NCBI GenBank assembly: GCA_951394045.1
Contig: OX595995.1
Span: forward strand, 930,001-994,000
Direction: 5' to 3'
Source: Nitzschia sp. DOCU1
Taxonomy: Eukaryota > Bacillariophyta > Bacillariophyceae > Bacillariales > Bacillariaceae
DNA: 64,000 nucleotides
Every line of letters starts with the position of its first letter. Position 1 is the stretch's first letter. A model generated the notes under the pieces. That model worked only from the letters and a program-made list of their open reading frames with translations, ran no database searches and was not told the origin of the DNA. A program made the translations under genes and the position numbers. Positions 49,701 through 57,248 of the stretch are shown here, one piece after another.

Positions 49701-50105
49701 ATAATCATGGTCGATTTCCTTTGGCCTCAGGCAACGCTGTCCAGATGAGTCCAGATGATGTTCATTCCTACTGTCCACAGGCTGGCTAGACCATAATTTG
49801 CTAGGAGTACCATTGTCGACCAGGACAGCGTCTAACAATGACTTTATTAGAAAAGTCGACATCGCTGAGCGAAAGGAAGTATAATCCATCCAAAGCTATT
49901 GACCTGCATCTTTCTTCCGGTAAATAGTATCTACTACTACTAGGGACAGACGCATCAGTCGAGCCAATCAACATGTGAGTCAAGTCGGCCCCGAAGCGCA
50001 AGGCGTGGAGTTGGCGCCGGGCAGGCACGTAGAGTGGCATGAGTTGTTATCTTAGTATGTCTTTGGATTCTTTAGCATTGTACTTAACTTGGGACATATT
50101 TTCGG

Positions 50106-50119
50106 AACGGAATTCCGTT
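50106..50119. repeat. 14-bp perfect palindrome aacggaattccgtt
   Basis: Read directly. A second short inverted arrangement (ggaa ... ttcc) follows within 30 bp. Significance unknown. Confidence 0.6.
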
Positions 50120-50217
50120 GTTACGAATGGAACAAAATTCCGTTCAAAGGTATGTATCATGCGCAAATGTAGCTGTATGTGTTGATGATACGGTGTTGCA
50201 TACGTCCAAGTTAAACA

Positions 50218-50225
50218 TGACGTCA
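50218..50225. promoter_or_regulatory. CRE-type palindrome TGACGTCA
   Basis: Perfect palindrome in gene-poor DNA, 94 bp from a second one at 50312. No gene start is near, so this may be chance or part of a transposon end. Confidence 0.2.
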
Positions 50226-50311
50226 TGACAATTCCGCAAACCATGAGAATCCTTCTCAAGTAAAAGTGATGTGAACTTCATGGGCTGTGATACGTTATCC
50301 TAATTTCGAAA

Positions 50312-50319
50312 TGACGTCA
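50312..50319. promoter_or_regulatory. CRE-type palindrome TGACGTCA
   Basis: Second copy of the palindrome in the same gene-poor stretch. No gene is associated. Confidence 0.2.
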
Positions 50320-50487
50320 CTTCATTATGGATGACGGACTCATTATGTAAGTCATACATGATACCTTCCCCTGATTTTCGGGATGACGAGATCTAATAGT
50401 TGATGTCATTATCGGTAGGTTGTCAAGCGATGCGAACGAAGGTTACGAGAAAAGAAGAAAGTGAGCCTCAGCGGCCGTGGCTTCTTA

Positions 50488-50517
50488 GACGGTAATGGCA
50501 TTGCTGCCACTACCGTC
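50488..50517. repeat. Hairpin with 12-bp stem (one mismatch) and 4-nt loop
   Basis: Outer arms gacggta / taccgtc, an a-c mismatch, inner arms tggca / tgcca, loop ttgc. This is one of the most regular inverted repeats I saw in the window. It lies in DNA with no gene. Confidence 0.65.
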
Positions 50518-50889
50518 ACGAACCAAAGAGTTTGATAAAGTACCTGCTAAGATTTGGTGTCTATTGCAAGTATCTTTTATAAAATAGAACCTTACCAACA
50601 TGAATACGACCATTGACACTATGACCATCTGAGTCAGTCCATTCTCAATTCAAGCAAACTAATGAAAGCCATTACACTATCTATTCATCATGGCTGTTTA
50701 CAATAACATACGTATTATACCACAAATGACTACCATTGTTTCATTTTCATTCTAGTAACAATACACCTTCCTACACCTACCGTAGAAAAGGTTAAAAGGT
50801 TACAATATCACGTGGCCAACATAGTACCATTCCAAGTCAAATTTCTCCCTAATAAAATTACGTTCCACCATCCCAGACATGTCTCAAAA

Positions 50890-51137
50890 GACACGTCACG
50901 AAGGAATTCATACAAATACTTAAGGAACAAGGCATATACAAGGCATACAACACAAAAATTCTCGTATGTACTATTATCTCAAACCTTCAAAAAAAGAAGA
51001 AATCATGTTATCCGAACTCAAATTTCCCCCTAGAATTCGTTATTTAATTAAGGAAAAAGGCATATATAGGGCATATAACAATGAAAGCCACTTCTGAACT
51101 ATCCCATGCCCCCATGAAATGAGAAGTCATGTTATCC
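50890..51137. repeat. Diverged ~124-bp tandem repeat, two copies
   Basis: Shared blocks in order: gaattcatac/gaattcgtta, then ttaaggaa-aaggcatata, then ggcatac/ataac, ending in a(g)aatcatgttatcc / agtcatgttatcc. The end blocks start at 51002 and 51126. Identity is moderate with small indels; extent is approximate. Confidence 0.5.
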
Positions 51138-52196
51138 TTGCGACTCATCATCTGCTACATGACACGACGATTCTCATCTCGCAACTTTGGTTCAGTTCTC
51201 CCACTATTCCATACCCTACTTCATCAACCATCAAATTCATTGGATTCAAGAATTCAGAAGGTACTAACAGAAAAAGGAAGCGAAAACAAACTATTAATCA
51301 CATCGACACTTTATCTCCACCACAAGCAAAGAAGCAACAAAATACAATTGCAAAAATTGTAGCAACCCTTCCTCTATTCTTTCGTTCCAGTATTAGTAAA
51401 TGGACCAATTCAACCAAAGACCAACTCTAATGAAACACAAGATACCCACTATTAGTAATACCACTATAGTCTACACCGTCAAAACATCGATATCAACATC
51501 GATATAATCAAACATCATACAGTGAATGCCTTGCTCTGTTATACACTAACATTGCACTTCATTCTAAACGACACAACGAATCAGGGGATGTTGATCATCC
51601 TTAAAACACAGAGCCTTCTTAAATAACGCCTTAAATAACGCCACCGTGTTGTTTTCTCACCTTATGGAAAGCCCGCAACTCTGCTGCCCCGCGAAACTCA
51701 ACCGAAATTCATCCCTGTCAAACAACAACATCGACATCTTTAGCCAATGCTGCTCTTTGGACCCCCCCTTGGGTTTGAGCTGTGATTCACTTATTTCCAA
51801 TCCGTCCCTGCCATATTTCCCTCCATGGTCCCAACACCTCACATTGCAACAAAAAGAAGAGTGACAAGCACAAACAATTTCACGACGGGTTCTCAAAGAA
51901 ATTGGTCGTTATCCCACGGTTAAAATTCCATACATTTCCTCACAGTTCACAAAACCGTTACCTGAACCGACGCTCTTTTTTCCCCTCTACCTCACAAACA
52001 CATCGCTTCACCCACATCTTCTGCTACCTTCAAAAATCCACCATGGTCTATGCTACACTATCGAACAATCAAGAATTACATCATATCATAACTTTCCAAG
52101 ATACCCCCAAAAATGTAATTCTCCTAAGCGATTTTTTTTTAGCTCCGATCACGTTTTGTTATATGAGTTGCAACAGGTCTCTTTTTTGGTCCCGAA

Positions 52197-52224
52197 CTTT
52201 TTTGGGGCCCCTCCCCCAAAAAAG
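52197..52224. repeat. Hairpin: 11-bp perfect inverted repeat
   Basis: Arms cttttttgggg and ccccaaaaaag separated by 6 nt. It could form a strong stem on either strand, or act as a bidirectional terminator-like or cruciform element. No gene ends here. Confidence 0.6.
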
Positions 52225-52549
52225 GCTGTTCATACTGCCTACCCTCTACGAACGGGGGCAGGGTACCAAGGTAATTAACGAAGATTGGCGTCGTATTGCA
52301 TTTCCAACCGTCGGGCGAAACGCAAGAAGGTACATACTATGGGGGAGGAGCGCGTGTCCTGCTTCATCAACCATCCGTCGTTGATATGCCCTTGCTAACG
52401 AATTTTGGCGGGCACATGCCATCATAGGGCCAAGAGACTCTTGGACAGGCACCCCTAGGATATCCAACTCTAAAAAGACGGTCATCCAACCTGTAAGCTA
52501 TTTAACGTATTCTCTAGTCACTAAGACACCGACAAGACACAAACAAAAA

Positions 52550-52612
52550 AAGACACTGTCCGTGATTCGAACGCGTGCCGTTACCAACTGGCATGACTCA
52601 AATACGACCCAA
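52550..52612 (-). other. Degenerate tRNA-like segment (D-arm plus B-box, no anticodon arm)
   Basis: On the minus strand gcc-agttggtaac-ggc makes a D-arm-like hairpin (A-box-like). It is followed closely by gttcgaatc, a perfect B-box core, and a run of seven T about 15 nt further on, as for a Pol III terminator. The anticodon arm is missing and the T-stem is imperfect, so it is not a working tRNA. It could be a tRNA relic or the head of a SINE. Confidence 0.3.
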
Positions 52613-52720
52613 CCACCCATCAATTTTTCAGCATCGATTCGCCTCTCCTGCCTACCCAAATCACCTCCAAACTTGCATTTTTCACACCTTTTTATGCCAT
52701 GCCTTTCCCAGCATTACCCA

Positions 52721-53510
52721 TCACACCCTCATTTCCCACTCCATGAAAGGAGCATTTTCTTCCTTCGTGCCTACCTCATGGCCATCATCACAGGTAGTAG
52801 TAATTTGTGCAGTCTTATCGTCATCGTCCTCGTTTTCCTCTTTCACACCTTCACCTTCATCTCCCATTACTGGCGCACCATCAGGACCTTCACTTCGACT
52901 TGCCACCACCAAGGCATAACCAACTTGGTGAGCATTGTACCAAACGCCCAATCGAGGATGAAAGACAATATCATGACTGTCTTCAGATGGTGGTGAAGGA
53001 CGTGCGATCATGATCCGCACCTTCTCGTCAAGACCACGAATCTTGGAGTTCTTGTCCAAGCCTGGAATAGCCACAGTATCCCAAACCTCAAGATTAATGT
53101 TGTTGGGCACCTTCAAGCCTTCTTCAAAAGGGGTGGTTGGGTTGTCAAACCACTGCGAGGCTGGACGACCATGCAATTCACACCTGAAGAATCTGCGCTC
53201 TTTAAGCTCTCGGGTAGAGCGGCGAAGGATAAACTCATGCTCATCCCCAACAATCTTGTATCCAGCTGTAAAGAAACACACATATATGAGCAACAAGAAG
53301 ATTTAACAATGAATAATTCTCGGCGATATACTTACATCGGTACACATTTTCAATGGCTCTCTTGCTTTCAGCCCAAGCATTAGCTGTCAGGCGATAGAAA
53401 TCCCCTTCTTCATCTGCATCCTTTTCCATGGCGCCCCGTACAAGGAGCTGAGCAATGGTTGCTTCATGCCAATAAGGGTAATATTCCTTCATGGTGCAAG
53501 TTTTGCTCAT
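52721..53510 (-). CDS. Unknown protein divergent from the Mutator-like transposase
   Basis: Two exons, 53336-53510 and 52721-53265, with a 70-nt intron (GTAAGT ... TTACAG, phase 1), giving 239 aa. Segments: YPYWHEATIAQLLVRGAM near the start, ILRRSTRELKERRFFRCEL in the middle, FHPRLGVWYNAHQVGYALVV later, and an acidic Glu/Asp-rich C-terminal third (EENEDDDDK). No signal peptide, no domain I recognise. It shares a 525-bp divergent promoter region with the transposase, so it may belong to the element as an accessory gene; a host gene or fragment is the alternative. The intron is convincing because splice sites and phase agree. Confidence 0.55.
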
Positions 53511-54035
53511 TAGACGACAATGAACGATGAATCACCAAAAACAATGAATCTGTGGAGCCTCCGCCGCACATGTTACCTCCTACTCTTTCACAAATAATTG
53601 GTTTGGAGATTGACATTCAAACTTCATCTGCAAGTTTGAATGCTCCCTACTATCCATCCATGAAGATTAGACCCTCCGTTCATTGGTTCATTGACATTTG
53701 GACCCCAAAATACCTGCTCCTATCCATCCACGAAGACCCGATCCCAATCGAATCTAGCCAAATTTTGTTGACCCTAGTTATTCAATCTTTCAACGTCCAT
53801 TCCAACATACAAAATACTATCTCTTGCCACCTCAACGGCTGAATCTGACCAATATTCAAGTATGGCACTTAGAAGAAATGCACGTTCTTGTATACTCACC
53901 AAAATTTCAGATTCCCGATCCAAACTTGCTGCCACCTGACCGTTGGCACCACATTTTGGCAAAGGATATGCAAAAGATGCTTCACCTTTATGTTCATGGA
54001 AGACCCCCCACCAACTTGTTCCACAGTTCTCAACA
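53511..54035. promoter_or_regulatory. Divergent promoter of the element with hairpin and direct repeats
   Basis: It lies between the ATGs of the 239-aa gene and the transposase. It contains a perfect 11-bp inverted repeat (cattcaaactt at 53614-53624 and aagtttgaatg at 53632-53642, 7-nt loop). It also has a near-perfect 17-bp direct repeat (ctatccatccatgaaga at 53650, ctatccatccacgaaga at 53720). These could bind the transposase or a regulator. The transposase frame is open from 53943, but only through a non-ATG start. Confidence 0.5.
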
Positions 54036-56717
54036 ATGTCCACTAATCCAAACAAGAAAGCAAAAGGGTGCAGTGAAAGCCCTCCATCCCGACCGACTCT
54101 GCAGGAGAAACTGAGTCTGTATGAGAACGTCAACTATGCAACGCCCATCAGGGAGTCCATGCAGGCAGTGGCAATCCAAAACTTTGTGGACAACTCCATT
54201 TCCCACTACGACCAATCACACACCGTTCCAACCCCCCAAACCCAACTTTTCCATTCCGCAGCCTCTGAGCTGGGGGCAGTGGGTACTAAATCAATCGTGG
54301 ACCGCCAAGCAGTACTTTTCCAGATAACCCGACAGTACCTTGACAGCTCATCCACCTCCCACTCCTCCACCTCCCAGTCATCAGCACCAAAGACACTTTT
54401 TGCCCCTAGCCAATGTCGCAAGCAAACCTCTCTCCTAGCAGTACCTCACAACCACATCCCAGGACAAATCTTTGGTGGCGAGAAGCCACAATATGGAAAG
54501 AAACGAATGAAAGAATCGGAATATGACCATGTGCCCGTGCAGGAGTATTCCAGCATTGCCCAAGCCCTGTGCAACGTTGGTGGACTGGGTCCTAATGCTT
54601 TAGTCAATAAGACCAAGCCATCCCACCACAGTAGCAATGGTTTTGCAGCCATCCACTTCCACTGTCGCTTCCAGGGTTGTAAGTGCACTTTCCGCTGCCG
54701 TCTCTTTTACCCAATAGCTGCGTCAGCTGTCAATGATAACAACGAGGATGATGAAGACGATCTGGACAATGAAGAGAAAGAGGAACAAGAGGATGATGTG
54801 TACGTAGGTCCAGTTGCTGTACAACTACTCAAACGTCACTCTTGTGGCCAAGTAGTGACATGGAAGGATCATCTGCTGGCCAACAACCGTGGAAAAAAGG
54901 GGCTTCATCCTATCTTGAAGCATGCTATAAACACAATGGTTCACAGCAACAAGAAAGTTCCAGCCTTTCGCCTTCCCAAAGCTGACGAAATGGTTAACTT
55001 GCTTCTGGAAAAGCTGGGCGATGATTGCACAAACTTATTCCCAGACGGTTGTTTGGACATTGTGACCAAACAGATCACAGAGTATTGGCGAGACAAAAGG
55101 AGGAATATGTTAGAGAAGTATGCAACCGTGGGGGATGTTGAGCTCAGGTACTTACCACAGTTGGAGACATTCCGCTGTCGTTATGGGCTGACCATTCCCA
55201 GTGCCTACAATCCACCACTTCCACAACACCTTGGATCTTTGGGGGTTCAAGATCGGTTACGTTCATTTGCAAACAACCTGTTGAACAACAGTTCATGTGT
55301 GCCGCTACAGAACCCACACGTTGAAGATGGCAGTAAGCATTGTGTCGAACACCAAATGTTGATCTTGGCTTTCCCCCCTGCTACCGACCCATATGTTGGC
55401 AAACTTGTGGCACATGTTCGTGCAAATGATTGTTTTGAAAACACTGAGGGCTGGTCCGAGAAGCATATGATTTGCTTTTCGACCATTCACCTGTTGTACC
55501 AAGCCTTTCTAGCTGGTCATCGGTATAAATGGCAAGTCATGGCCAACATTGATTCCACGCATGGTGCCGATTCAGGTGGTGGAAAACTCATGAGCTTCGG
55601 TGTTGTTGCCACCAAAAAGCATGGCCGAGGTAGTGATTATCGACGAACTTTCCTTCCATTCATTTTCGCACGCATACTTGAAGAAAATGAGCTTGTTGCA
55701 GTCCTGCTCCTTGCAACATTGAAACACTATGTGCGGCGCCTTTTTGGCCTGCACTTCGATGTCCAAGGTGGACTGATTTCAGACCATGCTCAGGCCTTTG
55801 TCAATGCATACGGTCGAGTATTCCCCAATAGGAATCGGGGCCAATGTTTTGCACATGTTGCCCTCAAAGTGAAAGATCAGACTGGAAGGCGCAAAAGAGG
55901 AACTCCTGGTTACATCAAGTGGGTTCGTGATCGCCGTTTCCTTGCCATTGCTGCTACCGATGTCAATCGAATGCATCGATGTGCAACCGGCCCCATGAAG
56001 GACAAGTACACTGCGCTTGCCCTGGAAGCTTGGAACGTGCATGGGGAAACAAGACTTGCAGAAGTCTTCAGAAAGAGTTACGTGGACTCCATTGAGCATT
56101 CGCATTTCCGCTACAATGAGTTTTGTCTCCCAGGTGATACACCCTCCACAAACTCTCTTGAACGAAAGCATCTGACGATGAAAGGCAGCAAGGAAACAGC
56201 TGGCCTATGCTCATTTGGGTTGTCGCTCCAAAGCATGATCACCCAGGAATTCCCCCGAATGGTAAATCTGTTGTCATCCAGAGCAGGCTTCTTGGAATAT
56301 CATCTTCGAATCCGTGATGTGACAGCCTTAAGTATGGACACAAAGTTGATGAAACAGGTGAGTCGTCTGACACCGCATGATTTCTTCCACAAAGAGGGAT
56401 CAATGGAAGAGCAAACGTACCTTGCCAACTCCGTGGAGTTCATTGGAACTCCAATCGACGAGGATCGCTTTTCCAAGTGGCTCAAGGCCTGCCAAGGCAC
56501 TCTGGATAGTGAGCACTCAACTCGAAAGGAGTTCTATGATGCTGGAACCGCATTGGTTCTGGTGAAGAAAGGTCGTTTGCGAGGAAGCAGTGGTGATGAG
56601 ATATGGTACTGCAGCTGTCATGATTTTTACAGCACAACGGCATGCTGTCACGCATATTTCATGAACCATGGCTCGGCTCCCCACCTTTCTGTCCGACATA
56701 CCCAAGCCAAACCATGA
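54036..56717 (+). CDS. MULE-family transposase with SWIM zinc finger
   Basis: Single exon, 893 aa from the ATG at 54036. The N-terminal region (~residues 190-290) carries HFHCRFQGCKCTFRCRLF, a FLYWCH/WRKY-like zinc-binding stretch seen in Mutator transposases, and an acidic block. The catalytic core shows Asp506 (NIDSTHGAD), Asp583 (ISDHAQAFVNAY) and Glu709 (NSLERKHLTM), the D/D/E triad of MULE DDE enzymes. A SWIM finger follows: Cys859-x-Cys861 and Cys870-x-His872. Role: cut-and-paste transposition of its element, normally leaving 8-11-bp target duplications. The reading frame is intact, with no premature stop, so the copy may be active. It is convergent with the 876-aa gene. Confidence 0.88.
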   Translation: MSTNPNKKAKGCSESPPSRPTLQEKLSLYENVNYATPIRESMQAVAIQNFVDNSISHYDQSHTVPTPQTQLFHSAASELGAVGTKSIVDRQAVLFQITRQYLDSSSTSHSSTSQSSAPKTLFAPSQCRKQTSLLAVPHNHIPGQIFGGEKPQYGKKRMKESEYDHVPVQEYSSIAQALCNVGGLGPNALVNKTKPSHHSSNGFAAIHFHCRFQGCKCTFRCRLFYPIAASAVNDNNEDDEDDLDNEEKEEQEDDVYVGPVAVQLLKRHSCGQVVTWKDHLLANNRGKKGLHPILKHAINTMVHSNKKVPAFRLPKADEMVNLLLEKLGDDCTNLFPDGCLDIVTKQITEYWRDKRRNMLEKYATVGDVELRYLPQLETFRCRYGLTIPSAYNPPLPQHLGSLGVQDRLRSFANNLLNNSSCVPLQNPHVEDGSKHCVEHQMLILAFPPATDPYVGKLVAHVRANDCFENTEGWSEKHMICFSTIHLLYQAFLAGHRYKWQVMANIDSTHGADSGGGKLMSFGVVATKKHGRGSDYRRTFLPFIFARILEENELVAVLLLATLKHYVRRLFGLHFDVQGGLISDHAQAFVNAYGRVFPNRNRGQCFAHVALKVKDQTGRRKRGTPGYIKWVRDRRFLAIAATDVNRMHRCATGPMKDKYTALALEAWNVHGETRLAEVFRKSYVDSIEHSHFRYNEFCLPGDTPSTNSLERKHLTMKGSKETAGLCSFGLSLQSMITQEFPRMVNLLSSRAGFLEYHLRIRDVTALSMDTKLMKQVSRLTPHDFFHKEGSMEEQTYLANSVEFIGTPIDEDRFSKWLKACQGTLDSEHSTRKEFYDAGTALVLVKKGRLRGSSGDEIWYCSCHDFYSTTACCHAYFMNHGSAPHLSVRHTQAKP

Positions 56718-57248
56718 CCGCCGCACACCCCGCGCCAAACCACACCGAGGACAAGGCCGCAATGCAAGAACGCCCAAGAACACCGCCAAAATGCAACCAC
56801 CAAGAACGCAAAGCCAAACCATGAATGCCGCAACGCCACAATGCCCCTCCACCAAGAACGCCACCGCAATGCAACCAAGAACGAAGAGCCAAACCATCTC
56901 CCCGCAACACCACAATGCACCGCCACCAAGAACCATGAATGCAAACCATGACCCCGCAACACCACAATGCACAGCCACCAAGAATGCCACTGCAATGCAA
57001 CCAAGAGCGCAAAGCCAAACCATGACGACCCCGCAACCCCCCACCACCACCGCAACGCCGCCACCAAGAACAAAAAGCAAAACCATGAATTCTGCAGTGG
57101 CGGTAGGTCCAACTTTGACTGGCCTGCCAAGAGTGGCCTGACCAACCCTGGGCCCGACCGGCAGTAGGGCCAAGCCCAAAATTAAAAAACAACAATGTAG
57201 TATCCAAATAACAAGAAACAAACAATGTAGTAACCACTAGTACTTTCT
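56718..57248. repeat. Low-complexity, imperfectly repeated convergent intergenic of the element
   Basis: From about 56700 to 57150 the plus strand is built of recurring A/C-rich words (gccaaaccatga, caccaagaa, gcaatgcaacc, accacaatgc) in irregular order with a loose period near 100 bp. Because stops are rare, several frames stay open on both strands (for example 56668-57141 plus). I read these as compositional artefacts. The two genes of the element end here facing each other. Confidence 0.6.

Larger units (their letters stand above)
49701..52720. other. Gene-poor AT-rich region with repeats and hairpins
   Basis: About 3 kb without a supportable gene. Open frames (51119-51430, 51782-52384 plus strand and others) have biased composition and no domain. 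It contains two TGACGTCA palindromes, a 14-bp palindrome at 50106-50119, an imperfect hairpin at 50488-50517, a diverged ~124-bp tandem repeat, a hairpin at 52197-52224 and a degenerate tRNA-like segment. The right part may be the left end of the Mutator-like element; the left part is flanking DNA or older repeat debris. Confidence 0.55.

Noticed and set aside
49640..49740. gattcgaac near 49658 as a tRNA B-box on the minus strand
   Set aside because: The flanking bases cannot form a T-stem and no A-box or anticodon arm sits at the right distance.
51119..51430. 103-codon plus-strand frame
   Set aside because: No domain, AT-rich, begins inside the diverged 124-bp tandem repeat.
51782..52384. 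200-codon plus-strand frame in the gene-poor region
   Set aside because: Biased composition, no domain, crosses the strong hairpin at 52197-52224; looks like chance in stop-poor sequence.
56668..57141. 157-codon plus-strand frame overlapping the transposase stop
   Set aside because: Entirely low-complexity sequence that is open in several frames; no independent start or domain.
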